DNA of 5,401 nt from an uncultured Alphaproteobacteria bacterium (GTDB taxonomy: Bacteria; Pseudomonadota; Alphaproteobacteria; UBA2136; UBA6156), in assembly GCA_937928525.1 (NCBI GenBank), contig CALFWJ010000159.1, positions 1 through 5,401 of the forward strand, in the 5' to 3' direction. The first letter of the stretch is position 1, and every line of letters begins with the position of its first letter. This document shows, in pieces, positions 1 to 5,401 of the stretch. Below the pieces are notes generated by a model, which worked only from the letters and a program-made list of their open reading frames with translations, searched no databases and was not told where the DNA came from. Made by a program: the position numbers and the translations under genes.

Positions 1-62
1 TTGGTTTTGAGGGTCAGCATTTGCTTAATTTAACTTAATTTTTGGGTTTTTGCAGTAAAAGG

Positions 63-91
63 TTGTTGTTTTTACTTTTTTACTTTATATA
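63..91 (+). promoter_or_regulatory. candidate sigma-70-like promoter for the 230-residue gene
   Basis: TTGTTG (63-68) and TATATA (86-91) are separated by 17 bases, matching a housekeeping promoter layout, with 3 of 6 and 4 of 6 consensus bases. It would put the transcript start near 98 and leave a leader of about 55 bases. The region is so rich in T that similar matches arise by chance, so this is a suggestion only. Confidence 0.25.
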
Positions 92-140
92 CACTTTAAT
101 TGATTTTATATCTTACTTTGACTTTTTCTCTTACGCCTTT

Positions 141-147
141 AAGGAGG
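141..147 (+). promoter_or_regulatory. strong Shine-Dalgarno site that fixes the start at 153
   Basis: AAGGAGG lies 5 bases before the ATG at 153-155. It is complementary to the usual 16S rRNA 3' end, and it is the strongest ribosome binding site in the window. It decides between this ATG and the in-frame TTG at 42, which has no such site. Confidence 0.85.
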
Positions 148-152
148 TTGTT

Positions 153-845
153 ATGACTATAGATTTGAGTTTAGTGGAAGAGCAGGCTCTTTTAGCTAAA
201 ATACAAACTGGGTTTAATTATATTTCTGGTACTGGTTGGGAACAGCGCGCTGATTATGCGCACTTTTGGCCGCTGATTGACCATTTGCACATGTTAGCTT
301 ATGGGCCTGAGGCTGAAGTTTCTGGCCTTGCAAAAGGCTCGCTCAGCTTTATGTTGGGTGCACACGCTGGACGAACGTGCTGCTATGATGCGTCACGGCC
401 TTATTTTCATGATGTATTGCAGATTGTTTATGTGTCTTGGTTATTGAATTTGGGCGCAGACTCTGAGCTAGTGGGCATTCATCATGGTGATTTGCAGTAT
501 TTGCCTGAGCATTTAAATGTTAGGCATGGCTGGGTTAATCTTATTGATGACTTGTCGCCTATCAAAATTTTTGATCGAGTTCGGCGGGGCACGCCTAACC
601 TTGGCGATGCTTATGCTTACAAGGCTGATTTTGAGCTACCTGTTGTTGCAGGCAGCGATGAAGAACATTTGAACTTGCTGATTTGGGCGCTAGATTTACT
701 GAATATGACACGAGCTAATGTTGATATAACGTTGGTGGAAAGAACGTTACATGACTTGCCTGACAGTTTGCCTGCATCTGTTTTGGTTATGATCTCGATG
801 ATACGTGAACATCCGAATATGCAGCAGCGTACGGTAGCTGCTTGA
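153..845 (+). CDS. conserved-looking hypothetical protein, 230 residues, function unknown
   Basis: I do not recognise this protein. Starting at the ATG at 153 behind AAGGAGG it has 230 residues, no signal peptide and no clear membrane segment, so it is probably cytoplasmic. It is mixed acidic and hydrophobic and probably mostly helical. It is rich in histidine (12, including a cluster H37, H44, H46 in a HFWPLIDHLH stretch, H110-H111 and H120/H125), has five tryptophans and one CC pair at residues 76-77. The histidines could suggest a metal site, but no known metal motif is visible. The segment around residues 128-150 (VNLIDDLSPIKIFDRVRRG) is charged and may be surface-exposed. The gene has its own leader and ends at a terminator, so it is probably transcribed alone or as the last gene of an operon. 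It is convergent with the polymerase gene, so the context gives no functional hint. Coding status rests on the long open frame, the excellent ribosome binding site and the neat terminator. Confidence 0.8.
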   Translation: MTIDLSLVEEQALLAKIQTGFNYISGTGWEQRADYAHFWPLIDHLHMLAYGPEAEVSGLAKGSLSFMLGAHAGRTCCYDASRPYFHDVLQIVYVSWLLNLGADSELVGIHHGDLQYLPEHLNVRHGWVNLIDDLSPIKIFDRVRRGTPNLGDAYAYKADFELPVVAGSDEEHLNLLIWALDLLNMTRANVDITLVERTLHDLPDSLPASVLVMISMIREHPNMQQRTVAA

Positions 846-858
846 AAGCCCCGAAAAT

Positions 859-891
859 AAAAAAGGCCCCCTTGAATAGGTGGCCTTTTTT
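859..891. terminator. bidirectional Rho-independent terminator between convergent genes
   Basis: AAAAAAGGCC (859-868) pairs perfectly with GGCCTTTTTT (882-891). After one mismatch, two further G-C pairs (870-871 with 879-880) close a 7-base loop. On the plus strand the stem ends in T6, serving the gene that stops at 845. On the minus strand the complementary A-run also becomes T6, serving the polymerase gene that stops at 904. Confidence 0.85.
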
Positions 892-903
892 GCTGAGTGT
901 TAT

Positions 904-2232
904 TTAGCGATTTTGCACCCGTTGGCTGAAAATACGGAGGAAAACCATACAGACGATAATGGGAATCCACCAGAGGATAATGTATTGCGGGACGGTGGCT
1001 TTATAGCCAAGTGGGAACACGCGAATGGCAAGAATAAATAATAGCATAAAGGCCAGTGGGTTGGTGGTAAAATCGCGGTAGCGACTATTGATGCCTGTGT
1101 AGAGAATACCTGAGATAAGTCCCCCTGCGAGCACACCAAACCAACTGAAGTTCATGAACCATTCTGCCGTTATGGTGAGCGGCCAACCGCTGGATTGTTC
1201 TGGGTAGAATTGACTTCTGAACCAGGCGCCGGGGTCGACGAATTGTGGTTTGTTTTGCCAGATACTGCGCGGGATAACGCCTAAGAAGCCTAGGGCATAA
1301 TCTTGCCCTGCTCTAAACCCGCCGGTGGGGTAATGATAGAGCATGAGGAGGGTTTTGTCGTAGAAATCCATATTAAGGGCGGCGCTGAATTGGCGAATGA
1401 TGCTGTCGAACTCGAGATCGTGCCCCCAAAGTTTAAGGCGCATGACCTGCATAAACGATAAACCCCACACGCTGAAGGCACCAAACACACCAAGCGCGAG
1501 CATGGGAAGTTTTTTGATAAACAGAGAAAAACCAAGCACGGTAAACACAAAATAAAACATCACTTGGTCGCGGTCGCCGTAGAGAATAGTGGTCAGGACG
1601 GCGATGAAACCCATAAAGAAGACTGTATAAAGCAGCGTATTATTAACTTGCCAGCGCCCTGCCCGCTGTTGCTGAATAGCCGTAAAGATAAACGCGCTAC
1701 AGAAATAACCGCAGATAGCAGCGATATTCACGACGAAGAAGATGCCGCCAAAGAGTTTATCGATGCGCACGGCATGCGTAATGGCGGCAATATTAAACCC
1801 AAATTTAGTAATAGGTATAAGCGCAACTAAAATAGAGAGCGCGAACAACCCGAAACAGACAATAAGAAAAGCCATAGGGTGCGGGCCACTGCTGCCTTCA
1901 CCTATGTTGGGTGGGCGGATAAAAATATTGCCGACAGCATTGCCAATTGGGCGGGCTAGTGCTGCTAGGCTAAAGCCAATGACCCATGTGAAGGTGAGAA
2001 GGAGCGTTTTGTTACGCTCATTCTCCATGTAGCTGGGCATGAGGTCTTCTGGGTAGGGGACGTCTAGCCCTGTAAGGAGAAAGAAGGCACGCACTAGATA
2101 AATAAGCGTGAATAAATATGTGTAAAGCGCCACCGCATCGAACATATGGCGCACGTGCACGCGCCAACAAATACCTACCGCAACGAGGACGCTGATAAAG
2201 AGCAGGAGTTCGAATAAAAATGCCGTATTCAT
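904..2232 (-). CDS. O-antigen/oligosaccharide repeat-unit polymerase-like membrane protein (Wzy-like)
   Basis: This 442-residue protein is a multi-pass inner-membrane protein with about 10-12 hydrophobic segments, for example residues 3-23, 32-54, 75-95, 119-142, 162-186, 200-218, 223-240, 242-262, 362-380, 393-408 and 417-435. Proteins of the Wzy and oligosaccharide repeat-unit polymerase families join lipid-linked sugar repeats into long chains at the periplasmic face. Family-like features are a G-D-R (219-221) after a membrane segment, a large hydrophilic loop (about 265-360) containing GVIPRSIWQNKP (318-329), and the following T-x-x-x-E-W-F-x-N-F/W-x-G-x-x-x-G pattern (353-370). This loop motif is the strongest evidence. 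Sequence identity in these families is low, so the sugar substrate cannot be told, and a related ligase or another polysaccharide membrane protein is possible. The start ATG at 2230-2232 has only a weak ribosome binding site. No glycosyltransferase, Wzx or Wzz gene is seen next to it. It is convergent with the 230-residue gene and divergent from hemD. Confidence 0.75.
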   Translation of the reverse strand: MNTAFLFELLLFISVLVAVGICWRVHVRHMFDAVALYTYLFTLIYLVRAFFLLTGLDVPYPEDLMPSYMENERNKTLLLTFTWVIGFSLAALARPIGNAVGNIFIRPPNIGEGSSGPHPMAFLIVCFGLFALSILVALIPITKFGFNIAAITHAVRIDKLFGGIFFVVNIAAICGYFCSAFIFTAIQQQRAGRWQVNNTLLYTVFFMGFIAVLTTILYGDRDQVMFYFVFTVLGFSLFIKKLPMLALGVFGAFSVWGLSFMQVMRLKLWGHDLEFDSIIRQFSAALNMDFYDKTLLMLYHYPTGGFRAGQDYALGFLGVIPRSIWQNKPQFVDPGAWFRSQFYPEQSSGWPLTITAEWFMNFSWFGVLAGGLISGILYTGINSRYRDFTTNPLAFMLLFILAIRVFPLGYKATVPQYIILWWIPIIVCMVFLRIFSQRVQNR

Positions 2233-2308
2233 GGTTTATATTCTTAGCATGAATGTTTAAAAGTATGCTATCTTTTTACAAAATAAAATAAAGTTATGTG
2301 ATCTTTCC
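2233..2308. promoter_or_regulatory. divergent intergenic region with candidate promoters for the polymerase gene and the hemD operon
   Basis: The 76 bases between the divergent starts are AT-rich and must carry both promoters if the genes are not read from elsewhere. For hemD, TATGCT (2264-2269) is a possible -10 with TTCTTA (2241-2246) 17 bases upstream. A better -10 by itself is TAAAAT (2284-2289), but it has no good -35 and would give a leader of only about 13 bases. For the polymerase gene, TTGTAA on the minus strand (2281-2276) could be a -35, with no clear -10. None of these is a strong match. The right arm of the inverted repeat at 2245-2270 overlaps the TATGCT element. Confidence 0.4.
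2245..2270. repeat. 6-bp inverted repeat, possible operator
   Basis: TAGCAT (2245-2250) and ATGCTA (2265-2270) form a perfect inverted repeat with a 14-base spacer. The arm centres are 20 bases apart, close to two helical turns, as expected for a dimeric regulator. The position between divergent starts and over a possible hemD -10 element fits an operator. It does not match an iron-control or Fur-type box that I know. Six bases per arm could still be chance. Confidence 0.3.
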
Positions 2309-2968
2309 ATGCTGCTTGTGCGCGCTAGCCATAGTTTATCTGCTGCTGAGGATTTGTTGCGGGCGCAAAATATTGCTTTTACGCCGTTTGAAATTGCCAT
2401 AACTGCCCCTATAGAAGTAACTTTACCCGCGGCGGGCCATTTAGTCATTACGAGCAGTGCGGCGGTGGCGACTATTCCGACGGGAGATTATAAAATTCAT
2501 TGCGTGCATGAAGTGACGGCGGCTACGGTACAGGCTGCGGGGCACGATGTTGCCACTGTGGGCGATAATAACGCTATGGCTTTGGCGCAAAAAATTGCGT
2601 CTGAGCATACGCCACCTGCTTTATTTCATCATTTAACGACTTCTACGGCTAACACGCATTGGTACAGCGTATTAACGGCTGCTGGGCATGCCGTGCAGCG
2701 CCATAGTGCTTATTCTACAGTTTACGCTGAGGTGCTCACGCCTGAAGCCATTGCTGCCGTTAAGGCTGGCACACCTGTTATTTTATGTTCTCAGCGCGGG
2801 GCAGAGCACTTGATTTATTTAGTAAAAGCAGCCAAACTAGCTTCAGAATTAAAGCAATGCACTGCTTATTGTTTAAGCCCTGCTATTGGTGACATTTGTC
2901 ACGCTGATTTTAACGCCACTATTACCGCACCAACACCCACATTAACCAGCCTATTAGAAATGCTATGA
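2309..2968 (+). CDS. hemD: uroporphyrinogen-III synthase
   Basis: HemD cyclises hydroxymethylbilane to uroporphyrinogen III, with inversion of ring D, in the cytoplasm; this is the branch point for heme and other tetrapyrroles. The family is very divergent but the layout is visible in these 219 residues: a first strand LLVRASHS (2-9), where the family has LVTRP; LVITSSAAV (45-53), matching the family's TSxxxV segment; HEVTAATVQAAGHDV (67-81), matching xGxxTAxxxxxxGxxV; the second-domain CSQRGAEHLIYLV (160-172), matching fSxRSAxxf; CLSPAI (188-193); and a C-terminal APTPTLTSLLEML. The usual length is about 230-260, so it is slightly short. Only the ATG at 2309 is available in frame before the upstream stop at 2258-2260, and it lacks a clear ribosome binding site. 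The stop overlaps the next start by ATGA. Together with the downstream HemX-like and HemY genes the assignment is firm, although hemC is not adjacent upstream. Confidence 0.85.
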   Translation: MLLVRASHSLSAAEDLLRAQNIAFTPFEIAITAPIEVTLPAAGHLVITSSAAVATIPTGDYKIHCVHEVTAATVQAAGHDVATVGDNNAMALAQKIASEHTPPALFHHLTTSTANTHWYSVLTAAGHAVQRHSAYSTVYAEVLTPEAIAAVKAGTPVILCSQRGAEHLIYLVKAAKLASELKQCTAYCLSPAIGDICHADFNATITAPTPTLTSLLEML

Positions 2969-3834
2969 CCGACAAAAAAACTGCCCCTGCTCCTAAAATT
3001 GCCGAACGTAAGAAGCCCTTTTTGCTCTTCTTTTTAGGGCTTATTTTGTTGGGTTTGTTAGGATATACGTTGTATGAATCGGAGCGGTTAGAACAGGCCA
3101 ATAAAGCGCGTATTGCCGCCGCGCAGAAACCAAAAATGAGTGCCAAACCTCTTGTTGGGGCGCCTGCTGCAAAAATTTCTGAACCTGAAATTATTACGGC
3201 GGTTAAGCCTACTACACCTAAAATTGTAGATGTAACGCGCAGTGTTAAGAGTTTTCCGACCCGTGTTGTTAAGCCTTATATTGCAAATAGCGTTTCTTAT
3301 TCTTTTAACCCCGTTGAGAAAATTGTAGCTGATGCGAAAAAAATTAAAAAACGCATTCAGACAACAGAAGTGGTTTCTCCGCCTCACCTTCCAGGCGAGA
3401 TTAAAGGCCGTAACTTAGCGGGTACTGCTGAAGTTTTGCAAGCCACTTTGGCGTTGGCGAAGTTACAGGGCGTGCGTCAGGCACAATTGGCTGAGCTTCA
3501 TACTTTAATGGGATTACTGCAAAACACGACACAACGCACTGAGGAAAAACAGGATTGGGCTAAATTAGCGTTGCGGGTGAGCCGCGCGCTAAAGGCGGAT
3601 GATTTGGCGACTGCCTTAAATGCTTATGTGGCGCCCGTTGTTGAAAATACTGATAGCATGGCCCCTGTTGAGGGGGATATTGAAGCTTCTGGCTTGCCTG
3701 CTTTTTTAGCGCCATTTCAAAACTTAATTACGGTACGACGTATTGATGATCAGAGAGATAAGGCTGCCTCTAAAAATGATTTAAAAGCTGTTTTGATGGC
3801 GTATCGGATATTTTTAACGAAGGAAAGTGAGTAA
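2965..3834 (+). CDS. HemX/mitofilin-like single-pass inner-membrane protein
   Basis: This 289-residue protein has a short cytoplasmic N-terminus rich in K and P (1-18), one transmembrane helix (about 18-37) and a long periplasmic part. Residues 50-145 are low-complexity, rich in A, K, P and V, and look unstructured. Residues 150-222 are helical and alanine/leucine-rich. The C-terminal FLAPFQNLITVRRIDD (247-262) resembles the segment before the end of enterobacterial HemX (a FITIRRRDD motif) and the equivalent LxxLVxVRR segment of alphaproteobacterial mitofilin (Mic60-type) proteins. The location between hemD and hemY is where these families are usually encoded. It is shorter than typical mitofilin relatives (about 350-450 residues), lacks an evident long coiled coil, and stops about 27 residues after the signature, where HemX continues further. 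HemX-type proteins have no proven enzyme activity; the mitofilin family shapes membranes. The gene overlaps hemD by 4 bases, suggesting translational coupling. No frameshift is evident. Confidence 0.7.
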   Translation: MTDKKTAPAPKIAERKKPFLLFFLGLILLGLLGYTLYESERLEQANKARIAAAQKPKMSAKPLVGAPAAKISEPEIITAVKPTTPKIVDVTRSVKSFPTRVVKPYIANSVSYSFNPVEKIVADAKKIKKRIQTTEVVSPPHLPGEIKGRNLAGTAEVLQATLALAKLQGVRQAQLAELHTLMGLLQNTTQRTEEKQDWAKLALRVSRALKADDLATALNAYVAPVVENTDSMAPVEGDIEASGLPAFLAPFQNLITVRRIDDQRDKAASKNDLKAVLMAYRIFLTKESE

Positions 3835-3837
3835 GTT

Positions 3838-5103
3838 ATGTCTGGGCTATTTCGTTTATTAGGATTGGGTTTGGTGTTAGCTGCGGCGGCATTTTTGGTG
3901 CACACGGGCGCTGAGAATCCGGGGAATTTCCATTTTGTGGGCTTTGGGTGGGACGTACAGATGTCGGCTACTTTTGCCACTCTGCTATTTGCGATTGCTC
4001 TGATTTTGACGTATTTTTTTGGCCAGAGCATTCATTATTTAGTGACATTTCCCGCGCGGTTAAAAAATCGCCGTGGCTTGAAAAAGGCCAAAGGTGGTTT
4101 GGCGCTCTTGCATCAAGGGTTTTTGGCGCTGAATGTAGGCGACAAACAGGGCGCTGCTAAGTTAGCGGCTCAGGCGGCGAAAAAACTACCGAATACGCAT
4201 TTAACTGATTTATTGACCGCGCAGGCAACTCAAAATGAAGATAATTTAATTGCTTTAACAGCAAACCCACAAACTGCTGTGAGTGGCCATATTGGACTTA
4301 TGGAACAGGCGCAAGCCGATGGCCAATGGGGGCAAGTGAGTCACCATGCCCAGAAAATTTTAGCATTACATAAAAAGAGCCCTAAGGCTGAGGCGGGGTT
4401 GTTTGAAGCGCTGCTGCGTCAACAAAAATGGTTGGAGGCTAAAGCGCATAGTACCAACAAGGCTGAGCAGTCGGCATTGATGCTGCTTGCTGCTTTAGAT
4501 GTGCGGAACAGTGCGCCTGATGAGGCGGCAAAATTGGCGGCGCAGGGCTTAAAAATTCAACCTACTTTTGTGCCGTTGGTTATGTTTCAGGCAGGGTTAT
4601 TAACTGCGCAGACAAAACATAAAGCTACGGAGGCGTTTTTGGTAAAATCTTTGTTGGCGACGCCGCGATTGGATACTTTTAGTCGGTTACTAGACACACT
4701 CACAACGACATACCCCGATACGGGTAAACGTTATAAACGAGCCCAAGCTATTTTGAAAAAACTGGCGGACGGTACGCAAATTAAACACTTAGCCTCTGCT
4801 GATGCAGCGCTGGATGCGGGTGCTGGCGTAGCGGCGCGCAAAGCGCTTGGGTTGGCCCTCAATTTTGGTGAAACCCGCGAAACGTGCCAACGATTTGCAC
4901 GGCTAGAAAAACTGGAGAATAACTTAGAAGGCCATGCTGAATGGTTACAAAAAGCACTCATGGCCGCACCGCTGGTGCAACCAGGTGATGATGCGGTAAA
5001 CTTCTGGCAGGCATTTAAGGCTGAATATGCGACCATGCCTGCGACAGCTGCTGCTGTAGGGTTAGGTACACTTGCCACTGATACGCCTTTATTGGTGGGT
5101 TAA
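3838..5103 (+). CDS. hemY: HemY-family inner-membrane protein with TPR-like repeats
   Basis: This 421-residue protein is a proteobacterial HemY of the membrane/TPR type, not the unrelated Gram-positive protoporphyrinogen oxidase of the same name. It has two N-terminal transmembrane helices (about 6-22 and 44-62) separated by a short periplasmic loop containing NPGNFHFVGFGWDVQMS (28-44), the form typical of the family. It continues with a basic stretch FPARLKNRRGLKKAKGG (71-87) and then ALLHQGFLALNVGDKQGAAKLAAQAAK (88-115 region), the HemY_N-type helical segment. The rest is a soluble alpha-helical domain with TPR-like helix pairs, for example around 150-200, 210-240 and 315-375. It is presumed to act in late heme or tetrapyrrole handling at the inner membrane, but its biochemical role is not settled. 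A possible AAGGA ribosome site at 3820-3824 is far (13 bases) from the ATG; GTGAG at 3827-3831 is closer. It starts 3 bases after the previous stop and is followed 4 bases later by the Smr gene. Length is normal, about 400-450 in relatives. Confidence 0.85.
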   Translation: MSGLFRLLGLGLVLAAAAFLVHTGAENPGNFHFVGFGWDVQMSATFATLLFAIALILTYFFGQSIHYLVTFPARLKNRRGLKKAKGGLALLHQGFLALNVGDKQGAAKLAAQAAKKLPNTHLTDLLTAQATQNEDNLIALTANPQTAVSGHIGLMEQAQADGQWGQVSHHAQKILALHKKSPKAEAGLFEALLRQQKWLEAKAHSTNKAEQSALMLLAALDVRNSAPDEAAKLAAQGLKIQPTFVPLVMFQAGLLTAQTKHKATEAFLVKSLLATPRLDTFSRLLDTLTTTYPDTGKRYKRAQAILKKLADGTQIKHLASADAALDAGAGVAARKALGLALNFGETRETCQRFARLEKLENNLEGHAEWLQKALMAAPLVQPGDDAVNFWQAFKAEYATMPATAAAVGLGTLATDTPLLVG

Positions 5104-5107
5104 TTTT

Positions 5108-5401
5108 ATGGTTGATGACGAAGACTTGTCGGTTTGGCATGCAGAAATTGAAGATGTTGTGCCACGAGAAAAAGAGCGAACACCTGCTATTGACACAACC
5201 GATGATTTTGACGCGGTAGAAGAGCTCTTCCCCCCTCAGCTGGAGCGTGTTGTGACCGATGTTTTAGAAGATATTGAGGCTGTAGTGCCCGCTGCGCCAA
5301 AGTTGTTTATGCCTGATACTGAAGCTGGTGTGACGCGCGTGAATATTCATAGAAATACAGCAGATGTGATAAGTGGCAGTGCTAACGGCATTGATGCACG
5401 G
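5108..5401 (+). CDS. Smr-domain protein, N-terminal part (runs off the window)
   Basis: The frame starting at ATG 5108 stays open for 98 codons to the window edge. The N-terminus DDEDLSVWHAEIEDVVP (3-19) fits the start of alphaproteobacterial Smr proteins, which usually have a D-E-D/E-x-x-x-W-x-x-V-x-x-x-V-x-P pattern. The last residues, HRNTADVISGSANGIDAR (81-98), match the linker just before the Smr domain (RRTAERLRRG...PIDARLDLHG in relatives), so the DLHG motif should follow beyond the window. The middle (25-75) is acidic and low-complexity and shows no known domain. Smr domains are associated with nucleic-acid binding or nicking endonuclease activity, but the role of these standalone bacterial proteins is unclear. 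The start follows the hemY stop by 4 bases. GGTGGG (5094-5099) is a weak ribosome binding site at a usable distance. The call is mostly from the two flanking motifs, since the domain itself is not in view. Confidence 0.75.
   Translation, partial: MVDDEDLSVWHAEIEDVVPREKERTPAIDTTDDFDAVEELFPPQLERVVTDVLEDIEAVVPAAPKLFMPDTEAGVTRVNIHRNTADVISGSANGIDAR

Larger units (their letters stand above)
1..152. other. T-rich non-coding leader upstream of the 230-residue gene
   Basis: This stretch has no convincing gene. Two plus-strand frames are open from the window edge to stops at 31-33 and 36-38, so the tail of an upstream gene is possible but cannot be shown. From about 39 to 140 the plus strand is strongly T-rich, with many runs of three to six T separated by short AC or GAC steps. 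An 8-base direct repeat CTTAATTT occurs at 24-31 and 34-41, a spacing of 10 bases. The frame of the downstream gene stays open through this region back to a TTG at 42, but the peptide it would add is an artefact-like string rich in F, Y, L and I. Confidence 0.6.

Noticed and set aside
1..38. Possible C-terminal end of an upstream plus-strand gene (frame ending at 36-38)
   Set aside because: Only 11 or 12 codons are visible, and a second frame is equally open, so it cannot be supported.
42..152. N-terminal extension of the 230-residue protein from a TTG at 42
   Set aside because: It would add 37 residues of F, Y, L and I from T-rich leader DNA, has no ribosome binding site, and would place AAGGAGG inside the gene. 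The ATG at 153 is far better supported.
617..1139. Minus-strand open frames at 617-970 and 900-1139
   Set aside because: The first runs through the terminator and antisense to the 230-residue gene; the second lies within the polymerase gene in another frame. Neither has family-like sequence.
1564..2032. Two plus-strand open frames (1564-1830 and 1742-2032)
   Set aside because: Both lie opposite the polymerase gene, overlap each other, have no recognisable protein features and no ribosome binding sites. They are antisense shadows.
2233..2308. Iron-control element or Fur box before hemD
   Set aside because: The inverted repeat present does not match the Fur, Irr or RirA type motifs that I know; only a generic possible operator is reported.
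2922..3387. Minus-strand frames opposite the HemX-like gene, one rich in R, N and F
   Set aside because: The odd composition comes from reading the complement of alanine/lysine-rich and AT-rich codons; the sense gene is well supported by operon context.
4731..5078. 115-residue minus-strand frame opposite hemY
   Set aside because: It is rich in A and S, as expected for the complement of GCN-rich codons, and has no start signal or domain.

Overview
The window reads as a piece of an alphaproteobacterial chromosome with moderately AT-rich base use. The main support is the gene string on the right-hand side: a uroporphyrinogen-III synthase (hemD), a one-pass membrane protein of the HemX/mitofilin type, a HemY-type protein and the beginning of an Smr-domain protein. 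The first three in this order are a familiar proteobacterial heme-locus arrangement, and the sequence details of the HemY and Smr proteins fit Alphaproteobacteria best. No exact genus can be named from the sequence alone.

Left part (1-899): a T-rich, non-coding leader of about 150 bases is followed by a 230-residue protein I do not recognise. It starts at an ATG preceded by a perfect AAGGAGG ribosome binding site. The gene ends just before a strong inverted repeat flanked by A and T runs (859-891), which can terminate transcription in both directions and separates two convergent genes.

Middle part (904-2232, minus strand): a 442-residue polytopic membrane protein with the features of an O-antigen/oligosaccharide repeat-unit polymerase (Wzy-like). 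No glycosyltransferase, flippase or chain-length regulator is visible beside it, so it looks like an orphan surface-polysaccharide gene in this window.

Right part (2309-5401, plus strand): a tightly packed operon. hemD overlaps the membrane-protein gene by 4 bases (ATGA), hemY follows 3 bases after that gene's stop, and the Smr gene starts 4 bases after the hemY stop and runs off the window. HemD makes uroporphyrinogen III. The HemX-like and HemY proteins are inner-membrane proteins that travel with heme genes but have poorly defined roles. hemC, often next to hemD, is not here: the space upstream of hemD is a short divergent intergenic region of 76 bases with a 6-bp inverted repeat that could be an operator.

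There is no sign of mobile elements, CRISPR arrays, tRNA or rRNA genes. I do not see a clear new system. The best leads are the unrecognised 230-residue protein and the short HemX/mitofilin-like protein, which carries a signature shared by the two families.
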